This document shows, one piece after another, positions 25,131 to 34,909 of a stretch of 64,000 nt of DNA; the stretch's first letter is position 1; each line of letters starts with the position of its first letter. This stretch comes from Dastarcus helophoroides (taxonomy: Eukaryota; Arthropoda; Insecta; Coleoptera; Bothrideridae). Below the pieces are notes generated by a model. It saw nothing but the letters and a program-made list of their open reading frames with translations. It had not been told where the DNA came from and ran no database searches. The stretch lies in contig CM053337.1 in NCBI GenBank assembly GCA_028583605.1, positions 12,755,764 through 12,819,763 on the forward strand, in the 5' to 3' direction. The translations under genes and the position numbers were made by a program.

Positions 25131-25134
25131 GGCG

Positions 25135-25260
25135 AATGTGTTACAGTTGAAAATATTTTCAACCAACACCCACAGATCGATTTCGGCCTTCTATGGCCTC
25201 ATCAGTGTGGTATGATCACTAAACGTTTCCAATTACGTCACTCTGAACTATTATATTTAA
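25135..25260 (-). mobile_element. short element carrying the H1 ribozyme
   Basis: The ribozyme is embedded in sequence shared with the copy at about 43258-43370: TGAAAATAT, CAACC.AC/GC, CGGCCTTC and a CACTTCC/CGTTTCC end. An 18-bp palindrome GTTGAAAATATTTTCAAC lies at 25146-25163. Exact ends and target duplications are not clear. Confidence 0.55.
25170..25210 (-). ncRNA. hammerhead ribozyme motif, consensus core (family H1)
   Basis: On the minus strand from 25210: stem I CCACA, core CUGAUGA, stem II GGCC with loop AUAGAA closing on GGCC, GAAA, the rest of the stem III hexamer, the cleavage-site C, then UGUGG closing stem I. All conserved core positions of a type I hammerhead are present. Stem III is the self-complementary AUCGAU, too short for a stable monomer but suited to a two-molecule ribozyme. 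Hammerheads of this layout are known from Penelope-like retroelements and retrozymes. Activity is inferred, not shown. Confidence 0.85.
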
Positions 25261-26654
25261 TGGATGTTGACATGCAGCTCATTGTACATACAATAAAGTT
25301 ATCTCATTATTGGTGACCGTTGTGATTTTAGTTAAATTGTATATAACCTAGTTGATCCTTTAATAGACATTTTAATTTAAAACAGTTGATGAAATAACGT
25401 CTAGTATGGCTCGCCTTTAATTTGGGTCAGTTGAGCTATTCTGGAATTTCGATTCCTTTTAACAGTTTAGAGTTTCTTGGAAAGTTTCATTTTCTTTTTG
25501 AAAGTTCGACTATGAAATTTTAAGGTTAAACTTTGAAGGTTAATCAAATAATACACATTTGCCAGGTAGAAAATATATGCTCGTCAATTCTGATTTTTAT
25601 TCAACATTTCAACGTTTGCCCAATATAATTTAACTGTTTCTCAATTTATTTAAAATTCTAACAAAGTTCGGTAAAATTCAATTACTCCAAATGGAGTAAG
25701 AAACAAATTAAAGTCGTTAATTAGTTACTTCGACCTCGGATATATTTGGCCCTAGCACCAGTGCAATCAATCAGTCAAAGTAGCTCCTCACCGCTTTCCA
25801 TAAATCCATTAGCGATGCGTTTTTCGATAATTATCTCTCTGCGATTGTGAGATAGGAAGAAGGCAGGGTAGGGCAGGACAAATCTGGCCAAGTAGCTAGA
25901 TTATTAGTTTCGCTTCCTCTAATCTACATCGCCCGAAGCGAGTAAATTGCGCGGCGATAAACCTGTCGACGTTCTCACTTAACCTGCCTGTAACGAGACT
26001 CGGTAACGAAGGGCGATTTCGCCTTCGAATACTTGGAGTCGAGAGTGGGCGACGCCAGAGCCCCCAGTTGTGTTTACGAGGCTAACATTGAATATTGCTA
26101 GCAACTTGGATGTATCCAGAATTTGATTTAGATTAATTTAAAAATTTTGATGACAGAAATGAAGCTGTAATTTACTGTATTTTCGCTTGAGTTGATTTTT
26201 TTTCAGTGCAATTCACTGGCGAAGTTCTCAGAAAAGAATGTTTGATTACATGAACCAGAGGAAAACAAGTGTCTTACCATGGTAAAGCCCCTAATGGATT
26301 ATGAAGGCGAATAAAGTTAATTTATTGCATCAGTTTATTATTTTTTGCATGAGGACGTATAAATATCTAATGGTTCAAAGTTACATTGGGCAGACTGGAT
26401 CTAACATCATAATTAGAAAGAAAAAACAATTTGATTATGGACTCTCTATTAAAACCACTAAAAACAATTATGTTTATATTGATTGTCTCGGATTGTAAAA
26501 AGTTGCCTTATAACAATATTCTATTAACCAAAAACAGTAACAGGTATTACGTTAGAATGGTCATTATCCATCCATTACCCAGTCATTACTGGGAATATTT
26601 ACATGGAATGTAATGAACGATTTAGATAAAAGTATATTAGATCAGTGATAATAT
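25261..26654. other. single-copy DNA; GC-richer stretch 25740-26090
   Basis: A GC-richer segment (CGCCCGAAGCGAG, GGCGATTTCGCC, GGGCGACGCCAGAGCCCCC) lacks repeats and frames and could be a control element. Otherwise the DNA is AT-rich and without recognised genes. Confidence 0.35.
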
Positions 26655-27007
26655 TGTTGCGCGTTATCGGCTTGAAGCTTAATACAGCGTGAATTGTAAC
26701 CACTTTATTTCCAAACTGATCTCAGAACGCTACAATTGGAATTAACTTAACAAATTGACTAACTCACTAACACTGTTTATTTAACTAACTTATTCATTGA
26801 CTCCTAACTAACTGAGGGAAAGCCGACCGGATTCGTCTATTTATAGATCCCGTTTCGGGTTCCAGAAGGAACGAGCAGACTTATCGTTTGCGGAAATTTC
26901 TGGAGCGCTTATCTGCCGTTTGCTTCATTATCGCGGTCGCTTCCCCTTATCAAATTTTTCTAGAAAAATTCCTTATGTACTAAATTGTATAATTACATTT
27001 TGTTGCA
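26655..27007 (-). mobile_element. solo LTR, family L1, with 4-bp target duplication
   Basis: It runs from TGTTGCGCG to GTTGCA in window orientation and is flanked by ATAT at 26651-26654 and 27008-27011. In sense (minus) orientation the family has a TATA-like box with an initiator downstream. It is 353 bp. Relatives: 28182-28993, 36144-36885, 38380-38738 and 44651-45131. Confidence 0.85.
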
Positions 27008-28181
27008 ATATTACTCAGTAACAAAAGATATACTTTTTCCAGGATTGGACCATCTGAAAGACTTCGATGTTTCGCCACCATCGTAGAGGGCTTCTTGGGA
27101 ACAAAAGAAAAAATGATAAAAAAAAACAAGAAATCAAAAACCAAATTCAAGACATCAAGGCTAACTCAATACGTCAATCATGCAAAAAGCGAAACTATTC
27201 TGAAAATAGACAATAAAAAATGGCACAAAATACAATAAATATAAGATAGAGCTGGAAAGCACAGTAAGCTCACTATGTCAACCATACCAGAGGTGAAAGT
27301 CTTCCCCCTGAAGAGTTCTGAAGGCTTCAGAAGTGTTACATTATTAACGAATGCATGAGTTTCCCACCCTAAGACACACTGTAACATTGTCACTAGACAT
27401 ATAGAACACTTAAGCTAAAAATCATTCTATTCTAATAGATTCATCCGACTTGTTTCTCTTCTTTCTAATTTTTGACCAAACTATATAGAATAAGTCGTCT
27501 TATCTTCCACCAAATTCAGATGATTTCGCTTTCAATTCACGGCCATCGCCCCGAATTTCGGTCTGAGTACGCGGGCGGCCTACGTGTTTGTTTTTCGTTT
27601 ACGGTTCGAATTGGCTTCGTTTTTCCACAGAGTGGCGCGTATCTTTGTGTATGTGCGAGTTTGTTCGTAAATTAACCGGGTGTATCTAAACGGTGGTCTT
27701 AAAAGGTGCGGAAAGCGAGAAAGGGCCTCCGTAAACATTTTAGGTGCGCTAAAAAGTGTAACACAGTGAGGCGTTTAATCTCAAAGAGCCCGAACTAATT
27801 AGCGCCCGCCGGAGATGCATTGCATCGGCTTTGACTGCTAATGATATGACACGCAGCCACGGCCCATTAGACGGCGAACGCATTCAATGACACTTCTAAT
27901 AAATTTAATTACGCTTTGAGCTCAGTCTGCGAGATGCCTAATTTATTGTCCTATGATTTATGACGGTTGGTCGTATTTTTATAAATCGTTATTTGAGTAG
28001 AGGCTGCCATGACTCGTGGAATATCTGAATTGGTTACTCGTCTAATAATAAAGAACGAATTTTGAATACAGGCTGATATAAGACAGATTAGAAAGTGGTG
28101 GCGAAGAAAGTAAAGTGAAGAATATTTTACCTAGTGAAATATTGCAATGTACCCTGCTATTTGTAGTTTTCGCAACTGTAT
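27008..28181. promoter_or_regulatory. GC-rich single-copy island (27530-27990)
   Basis: A GC-richer segment with GGCCATCGCCCCGAA, GCGGGCGGCC, TTAGCGCCCGCC and several TAAT/ATTA cores lies about 4.3 kb downstream of the engrailed stop. It has no recognisable frame. It could be a downstream enhancer or a promoter of another transcript. Confidence 0.35.
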
Positions 28182-28993
28182 TGTTGCGCATTATCGGTTC
28201 GAAGATTAATACTGCGCGAATTGTAAGCACTTTATTTTCAAACTGATTCCGAAACACTACAATTGTAATTCACTAACACTGTTTAATTAACTGACTCGAC
28301 TAACTAACTTACACTGTTTAATGAATTAACTCACTTCTGTGGGAAAGCCGACCGCGTTTATATACCTTCCCGGTATTCTAGACTAAATCCATACAGATAA
28401 GGCTTATCGTTCGGGGAAATTTCTGGAGGGCTTATCTGCGTTTGCTTCATTATCGCGGCCGCTTCTCCGTATCAACTTTTTCTAGAAAAATTCCTTATGC
28501 CGGCTCCACACCCGCGCGCGAATCGCCGCGTGAATTCACGCTGCGATTCGCGCACGATTTTTGCACGAAAAACGTGCCTCTCCACATTCGCAAACTTCGC
28601 AGTGGAGTTCGCGCTTTCAAGAGAAATAGACCCAGAGGTAGCCACTGCTGCTGCTGTTGCGCGTTGCGCTATAGCATATTTTAATTATCTGTATATTAAA
28701 AATAAACACCAAGTAAAGAAAAAAAGAAAATTGACCTCTCTCAAACCACAGAACAATCATCAGAAAATACTTTAAAACTGTGACTGAATTCGCGCCGCCA
28801 GTGTGGATGAATTCGCGCTTGCGCCTTCCGAAAGTTCCGTGAACCCTTTGACGCAGCCCAAAAAACCGACTTCGAACTGCGCGAAGCGCGAACGCGAAGA
28901 CGCGAAAGCCTCCACACTCGCGTTCGCCCTATTTCGCGGCGGGAGTGTGGAGCCGGCATTAGGTACTAAATTCTATAATTACATTTCGTTACA
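28182..28993 (-). mobile_element. solo LTR, family L1, split by a MITE
   Basis: It runs from TGTTGCGCATTATCGG to GTTACA and is flanked by GTAT at 28178-28181 and 28994-28997. The LTR proper is about 350 bp; the MITE at 28498-28958 interrupts it near CCTTA|GGTACTAAATT. The target duplication and nesting give a clear order: LTR first, MITE later. Confidence 0.88.
28498..28958. mobile_element. GC-rich PIF/Harbinger-like MITE with TTA target duplication
   Basis: The terminal inverted repeats are TGCCGGCTCCACAC (perfect 14 bp, then diverging GC-rich sequence), flanked by TTA at 28495-28497 and 28959-28961. A 3-bp TTA duplication is diagnostic for PIF/Harbinger. Length is 461 bp. Inside, a frame reads AAAVARCAIAYFNY followed by a basic run, reminiscent of the N-terminus of some Harbinger transposases but far too short to function. 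Confidence 0.8.
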
Positions 28994-29180
28994 GTATTTA
29001 TTATCGATCTTATGTCTAACTTATTCACTGTAAAAGTTTTTAGTTTTTTTGCTTGATTTAATGTTATTACTTACACTTTGGTAAACTACTATACAAACAT
29101 GACACAAAGATACGTATTGTTCTCCCAGAAGAATCCATTATCCCACTTCTGATAATTAGTAGAATTAAAAATGTTAATCT

Positions 29181-29247
29181 GCACGACCGAGAATCGAACC
29201 CAGAACCTTCCACGTGGCAAGTAAACTCTCTCACCATCGAACCGTAC
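29181..29247 (-). mobile_element. tRNA-Gly(GCC)-like sequence, probably SINE head or tRNA pseudogene
   Basis: The minus strand has GCCACGTGGAAGG around a GCC anticodon position, a T-arm GGGTTCGATTC (29201-29191) and a 6-bp acceptor pairing GTACGG/TCGTGC, all like tRNA-Gly. The D-arm and the A box (GGTTCGATGGTGAGAG) deviate and the length is short (67 nt), so it is unlikely to be a working tRNA. Confidence 0.55.
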
Positions 29248-29599
29248 GTTACCACTTTTAATTTCACTTATTAATACATATCCTGCGCTTGGTACTTCCT
29301 ACTACTTACTTTTAGTTGTTTTAGGTACTTAACGGCAAACACAGCTTACTTTAATTAATTAAGGAAACATGATACATTATTATCGATTCCAAGGGAGCAC
29401 TAGAAGATGAGATTTTGGCGAAACACGCGGTGCATTGGGAGATGTCACTGAACGGATGGAGATCCGCAACTTTCAAGATAAGTATTCTTTCCTCCGTGAA
29501 ACATCAAAATCTAACATTATCTGTATACATAGAGCTTCTAAAAGTAGATACTAAGGCAGTCAGTATATTAATTACTCGACAAGTACTGCATTAGACTTT

Positions 29600-29680
29600 T
29601 TTTTCTTCTTCTTCTTCTTCTTCTTCTTCTTCTTCTTCTTCTTCTTCTTCTTCGTCTTCTTCTTCCTCTTCTTCTTTTGT
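29600..29680. repeat. (CTT)n microsatellite
   Basis: About 24 CTT triplets with a few substitutions (CGT, CCT). Confidence 0.95.
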
Positions 29681-31214
29681 TGGGATATCCAAGGTTTTTT
29701 TTAGCTTTATTTACAAGGATATTTTATCAATTTTTCAATCGGGGTCCTCAGACGAAATTGGTAGCTCAATTTAACCATAATGAGCTACCGAAATCGGTGA
29801 AATAAATTCCAAAGAATTACAGAGTTTGAATGTGTCCTTTTTCCTAATTGTAGTCTATTTTTAACCTCAATTATTGCAACATCGTGAAATACTTTTGACG
29901 TGTGTTGGAATATTTATAACCTTTTCTGTGTTATAAGTGCCCAGGGCCCAAAATTTAACCTGCAACTGATCCCACATCTGAGATGATGAATAGTGGTATT
30001 TCCATACGTCCTAATGGTAACCCATTAAGAACGAATATCACGCTTTTCTGTTCCATCAAACTCTATCATATGAAAAGTAATGTCCCTAATTTATAAAAGA
30101 CATCTGTAATATATTTGAGAGTATCTAATTTATTAAAAACGTTACTTAATTTATCAAAGACGGTCCATCGCTGCGTGAGATTACCCCAAAATTCTCTTCC
30201 ATCGACTGAGGAACGAATGGTTGCAGCATGACAATCGTTTGCACACCGAAAGAATCACTAACATTGATGATATTGCAAGAAAGTTAATTACATGAACGAA
30301 ATGATCGAATTCACTCAGTTGGATTATTTTTTCAATGTAACTGTGACGCTCTGAATTAATTTGTATAATTATTCAAGGGATACACACATTCCTATGGTTA
30401 CCACGGTTAGCTTTTCTGACATCTAAGCTGATCTTTGCCATTATTGAATCACAGGATTTAATTTGTAGTCACTTTACGATAATAACTATCTGGTACATTC
30501 CATTAAAGAGGTCCCCTACCCTTGGTGACATAAACTACACTAGCCATATAAAAGCCAAGGATTTTACATAGCATATGAGAGCACTCCTTCCCCATCTAGT
30601 TTTTATGCTTCACCTCAACAAAAGCTCTTTTTAAAATTTATATTGACCTTTGAAACAAAGCGAAATTATTAGTTGAAATAATGTTTCAATGTACGCAATT
30701 TTTAGAATAAAGTAAAAACATTGATGATAATTTCAACATTTTCAAATGAAAAATTACCAAGATACTTAACTATTAGCTAATAAAATGATCATTGGCTACG
30801 GACTTTTAAGTTAAGTTAATCAAATTGAGTCTCGGGACACCATGGTCACCTTTATGGACTCGTACAAGCGATATCACGAAGTTCTGAGGTGATTGGAGTA
30901 ATGGCCCGATGGAGCGAATAAGAAGAGAAGGGAGGTTATAAATGTGCCGAGGTCGGAGGTTACTTCGATTATATTTAATTCGATTCTCCCCCATGCCACA
31001 AACAATATGTAAATCTAATCGAAACAGAGATGACTCGGCGTATTTCACCAATAAAATTAATTCGTTCTCTCCGTTTATGCAGCCCACATGCAATCGTAGA
31101 TTATGATTTAGACGCGGCACACTGTGCCTTATTTATTACACTTAACAAACGCCGGATTATCAAGATTTATATGAATAACGAGCGTCTAATAATTCAACGT
31201 TCAAAGCAGAGATT

Positions 31215-31800
31215 GGATGAGGTGCATCTCTTCGCCAAAGACCAAGAGAAACAGGTGGAGCATTCGCTTGATTTTGCAAAAAAGTGTGCTCAAAAACGCC
31301 TTCTGGACGTTCTTAATACTAGAAATGGAAATGAAGAGTCAATCTGGAAGAACAATATTCTGCATCTTTTTGCGAAAGACCAGCAACAACAGGTGGATGA
31401 TTTTACAAAAAATTAAAAGATACTGAAATAGAAAAAGTGTCCTCAAAAACGCCCTCTAGACGCTCCTAACGCTAGAAATGGAAATGAATAGCAATACGGA
31501 AGAACAATATTTTGCATCTTGTGAAAGGCCAGAAACAACAGATGGATGATTTTACAAAAAATAAAAAGATACTGAAGCAGAGAAAGTGTCCTCAAAAACG
31601 CCCCCTGGACGCTCCTAACGCTAGAAATGGAAATGACGAGTCAGTCTGGAAGAACGTTTTGCATCTCGTTTCCAAAGACCAGGAGAAATTCAGGTGGAGT
31701 TTTCGATAATTTTCTAAAAAATAGTGTTCTCAGAAACGACCTTAGACGCCCTTGACGCCAAAGAGGAAAATAAAGTCAGTTTGGAAGAACAATATTTTAT
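31215..31800 (+). repeat. tandem repeat, ~147-bp units, next to engrailed 3' end
   Basis: Four units carry CAAAAACGCC.TCTGGACG, CTAGAAATGGAAATGA and AAAGACCAG.A..AACAGGTGGA at about 31222, 31369, 31517 and 31665. Two units translate in related frames (CPQKR.LD..N.RNGN.ES.WKN), but stops and frame changes break them. It ends within about 150 bp of the engrailed 3' UTR. Confidence 0.8.
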
Positions 31801-31971
31801 TTGATAATAGTTTAACATAACGTACGTCTAGCGTAATACAGTAAATCTTAGTACATTGCACAGAAGTCTACAATCTAGCAGATATTTTTAGTCAGTCTCT
31901 ATTATAAAGCTATATTTAAATATACAGAGCGATATTTTTGTCATCTTCGATGCTAACAGCTTCGATTGCGT

Positions 31972-31977
31972 TTTATT
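31972..31977 (-). terminator. candidate proximal poly(A) signal of engrailed
   Basis: AATAAA on the minus strand, 288 nt after the engrailed stop, in AT-rich DNA. A second AATAAA lies at 31801-31796. The choice between them is not visible from sequence. Confidence 0.45.
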
Positions 31978-32088
31978 TTATCAAAGCAAACACGGAAAGT
32001 GTAATTTCACATAGAAAATAGAAAACAAACATCGACATAAAATATTGATTCTTAAAACATCCACTATAGTAGAAAAAATAACAGGAAA

Positions 32089-32096
32089 TATTTACA
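32089..32096 (-). promoter_or_regulatory. Pumilio-type site 2 in engrailed 3' UTR
   Basis: A second exact TGTAAATA, 46 nt downstream of the first. Two closely spaced PUF sites in a short 3' UTR are more persuasive than one. Confidence 0.45.
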
Positions 32097-32134
32097 CAAG
32101 AAATTAGTATATACAACGCCTATATGATACATTA

Positions 32135-32142
32135 TATTTACA
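32135..32142 (-). promoter_or_regulatory. Pumilio-type site 1 in engrailed 3' UTR
   Basis: Minus strand TGTAAATA matches the UGUANAUA consensus for Pumilio/PUF proteins. It lies about 125 nt after the stop codon. Confidence 0.45.
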
Positions 32143-32264
32143 AAATATAAACAAAAATTATAAATAGTTTGTACATTCGTTAGAAATCATCTGAGATCGG
32201 GGTTGTCGTCCCTCAGGGGCCCAACCCAACAATTTAAAGCTTCAGCGTTTACGAGAATCATACT

Positions 32265-32590
32265 TTAGTTCGACAAAGGTATGTCGTCTTCGTCGCAAGG
32301 CACCGTCGAGTGGTTGTACAAGCCTTGCGCCATCAGCTGCAGCGCCAATGGGTTTTTCTCGCCCGACGATTTTTTAATTTTCGCCCTCTTGTTTTGAAAC
32401 CAAATTTTGATTTGGGCCTCATTCAAACCGAGTTCGGCGCTCAATTGTTGCCGTCTGCGTTCGGTCAGGTATCGGTTCTCGTTGAATTCGTGTTTGAGAC
32501 GTTGGAGTTGGGCGCTGGAGAAGGCCGTTCTTGGCCTTTTGTCCTCGCCGCTCGGTTTCGCCGGTTTCTTCATCCGTCTCGATCTGGGAC
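32265..32590 (-). CDS. en: engrailed, coding exon 2 (homeodomain and EH5, stop)
   Basis: This is the C-terminal part of Engrailed, residues 213-320. The acceptor is CAG at 32593-32591 after a pyrimidine-containing tract, and splicing restores the Gly213 codon (G from exon 1 plus GT), giving [12 protein letters not shown]. The homeodomain spans residues 229-288 with the invariant Arg5 (R233), Phe8 (F236), Trp48 (W276), Phe49 (F277), Gln50 (Q278) and Asn51 (N279), and the recognition helix reads [17 protein letters not shown]5 follows ([19 protein letters not shown], 292-310). The tail is short and acidic ([10 protein letters not shown]) where many En proteins continue with Glu-rich sequence. 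The homeobox is uninterrupted, whereas Drosophila en has an intron inside it. No Arg-Ser pair lies between SSG and PR, unlike invected, where a microexon supplies it; a 6-nt microexon hidden in the intron cannot be excluded by eye. Confidence 0.96.
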
Positions 32591-32654
32591 CTGAAAATGG
32601 AAATTGGGGGATTAGTTTGGTCGCATCGTTCCAAACGTAATTTAGCGATTTTGG

Positions 32655-32735
32655 CAAGCCATGTCCAAGCTACTTTCTTCAGAGAGAGATTGTACTAGTA
32701 TTTGGCTAGCTTGGCCCTATTGGTGATATATTGTA
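32655..32735 (-). mobile_element. degenerate H3 fragment facing copy 2
   Basis: The minus strand reads ATCTCTCTCTGAAGAAAGTAG then CTTGGACATGGC, a decayed version of the H3 start. It lies head to head with the copy at 32739. Confidence 0.4.
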
Positions 32736-32738
32736 GTC

Positions 32739-32862
32739 GTATCTCTCTGAAGATGATAGCCTGGCTATCGAAACGTGTTGTGTTTTTAAATCTTGCTTGA
32801 TTTCAAGGGATAACCAAGGGGAACCAAGGTTCAGTCCGTTCTACCAAAAAGAGGATGTGAGC
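32739..32862 (+). mobile_element. hammerhead-like short element, family H3, copy 2
   Basis: ATCTCT precedes CTGAAGA (32747-32753), then a fully Watson-Crick stem II GATAGC/GCTATC, GAAAC, and a mutated stem III hexamer (ACGTGT). The 3' strand of stem I has been deleted. The tail ends in ACCAAGGTTCAGTCCGTTCTACCAAAA. It lies about 150 bp inside the engrailed intron from the homeobox exon. Confidence 0.7.
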
Positions 32863-32994
32863 AAAAAGCTTCGAGTGAATTTTATGTTCAGATCAGGATA
32901 TAATGTTGCCACGGAACGCCATTTAAATCCATGGCAACGTCTTATACCAAATGGGCAGCAGCCACAGTAAAGGCAGATGTTCTGCGATATTCAA

Positions 32995-33825
32995 AGTCGG
33001 ATTCATATTGGTTTATCTAATAAGGCACTTTTCCCAAGAAGGGTGAAGAGAGCCTTCTATTTTGACCTGCCGTCGTCGCCACCGATCGTGCCCTCTGAGG
33101 AGATAGCGGTATAAATTAGCAATACACCGTAAACTTGTAAGGATTTTTTAAATGGTTTTAATTGGCCCCTCAAATTTCTGTTGATATTACAATTTGTAAC
33201 ATTTAAAAGTTATAAACAAACTAACTATTAATAATAATATAATTAATAGATGGTATCAGTTATCAATTAATTAATACAAAACGTGAAATTTGTTTTATAT
33301 GTTAATTATTTTCGATTGGACTCGTTTTTATTACTTTTAGTTGTTGACGTAGTAAAAGAGACTTATCAAAAGCATAATCGTGTTTGTTTCAGAGAAAAGT
33401 CGGATTCATATTCGTTTATCTAATAAGGCACTTTTCCTGGACAAAATTCCCAAGAAGGATGAAGAGAGCCTTCTATTTTGACCTGACGTTGCCGCCTCCC
33501 GTCCACCGATCGTGCCCTCCGAGGAGATAGCGGTATAAATTAGCAATACACCGTAAACTTGTAAGGATTTTTTATTTGGTTTTAATTGGCCCCTCAAATT
33601 TCTGTTGATATTACAATTTGTAACATTTAAAAGTTATAAACAAACTAATTATTAATAATAATATAATTAATAGGTGGCATCAGTTATCAATTAATTAATA
33701 CAAAACGTGAAATTTGTTTTATATGTTAATTATTTTCGATTGGACCCGTTTTAATTACTTTTAGTTATTGACGTAGTAAAAGAGACTTATCAAAAACACA
33801 ATCGTGTTTGTTTCAGAGAAAAGAT
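32995..33825. repeat. 0.4 kb tandem duplication in engrailed intron
   Basis: Copy 1 (about 32995-33395) and copy 2 (about 33402-33825) are nearly identical, from GTCGGATTCATATT to TGTTTGTTTCAGAGAAAAG. Each holds a GC-rich core (CACCGATCGTGCCCTC, GAGGAGATAGCGG) followed by AT-rich sequence with many ATTA/TAAT cores. Copy 2 has small insertions such as TGGACAAAATT. The core recalls the island at 23.7 kb. Confidence 0.93.
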
Positions 33826-34724
33826 TGAATTTCGATTTATTTTTCTAGAATTAGAGTTTTTCAACGTTTTCTGTAAATTGCCATATTTTTTGAAAATACC
33901 GACTTAAAAATAACGACATTTTTTTAAAGAACTTATCTCAAAAATTCGACGTTTTTCAGTATTTCAATTTCTCAAAACATTTTGACTTTCGAAATTTTTT
34001 TTGTTTTTAATTTTGATTTTTAAAAAATTAAACTTTTAAATCGAAATTTTTTGACTCTTAATTTAGATGTAACAAATTTAAAATTTCCAATTTTGGGAAA
34101 CGTTGTCTGTCTTGGGCGATCCCGCGCGCCACACTGGTTCGAACCTTAGTATATAGTATACATGGTCTAAGGTTGGGATGTCCCAGTTAAAAGTGTCACG
34201 TCAAATGATGGACGTTCAGCGTCATCGCCTTCTGGATTTAAATGCGACGTTATTATTCAACGTAATGTCCTAAATAAATCACCGAATTTTCTATTGTTTC
34301 AGGGCGACATTTTTCAGACAATTAAGCCGAGGCTACCGTATTTTGATGCGTTTCAGTTATGGGCACTTTATCTCTGTTCGAATTCGAGACGAAATTCCCG
34401 ATGAATTCCAGATAAGCGACGGATTTTGACGAATTAGGGTTAACAGTCGTACAACCCCTAAACTACGAGTAGATATATCAATGGGGTTATCTTTTTTTTT
34501 GACAACTTAGACGAAGTACGTAGTGTCACAAGTTGATTACCGCTTACTAGGTGATATTCTGCAATAAATCGTTTGTAATTACTTTAACTCTGACTCCGCA
34601 AAAGTGACGTCACGATCACTACAACGTTCCAAATAAACCCGGTGCACCAAAATATTCAGAAACTATGCAAGATGGTTATTAAATTGATCACATCTCTTAG
34701 TTACATCAGATACTAATCAAATTA
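33826..34724. other. T-rich then single-copy intron DNA
   Basis: 33830-34090 is T-rich and diverged. 34120-34640 is mixed composition, with a GGTTCGAACC palindrome near 34136 and a CRE palindrome TGACGTCA near 34604. No exon was seen. Confidence 0.4.
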
Positions 34725-34909
34725 CAGTGGAAACCGGATATAACGACATTGAAGGGACCATAAACTATGGACGCTGTAACCGGTAGTTGTTATAAGCAAT
34801 ATAATTGTCAGTACAGTTAGTTTTTAAAATAATCTGCCGGGACATTGCCATTTAGTCGTAATAACCGATGCGTCGCTGTAAACGATGTCGTTATATCCGG
34901 TTTTGACTG
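34725..34909. mobile_element. pogo/Tigger-like MITE with TA target duplication
   Basis: The ends are CAGTGGAAACCGGATATAAC and, reverse complemented, CAGTCAAAACCGGATATAAC, both continuing GACAT; the element is flanked by TA at 34723-34724 and 34910-34911. The CAGT...ATATAACGAC ends are typical of pogo/Tigger-type Tc1-mariner elements. It is 185 bp and non-coding. Confidence 0.88.

Larger units (their letters stand above)
28994..31214. other. single-copy AT-rich DNA, no recognised gene
   Basis: This contains the tRNA-like piece and a (CTT)n microsatellite, noted separately. 30830-31160 is GC-richer with no repeats. Frames at 30806-31120 (minus) and 31030-31416 (plus) show no recognisable similarity. 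Confidence 0.4.
31950..32264 (-). other. en: engrailed 3' UTR (inferred)
   Basis: This is AT-rich sequence directly after the engrailed stop (TAA, 32267-32265). It holds two UGUAAAUA Pumilio-type sites and AU-rich stretches, and ends near a proximal AATAAA (32-nt scale downstream window). The end point is an estimate; a second AATAAA at 31801-31796 would extend it by about 170 nt into a tandem repeat. Confidence 0.55.

Noticed and set aside
29181..29247. Functional tRNA-Gly(GCC)
   Set aside because: Length is short and the D-arm/A box are broken, so it is treated as tRNA-derived.
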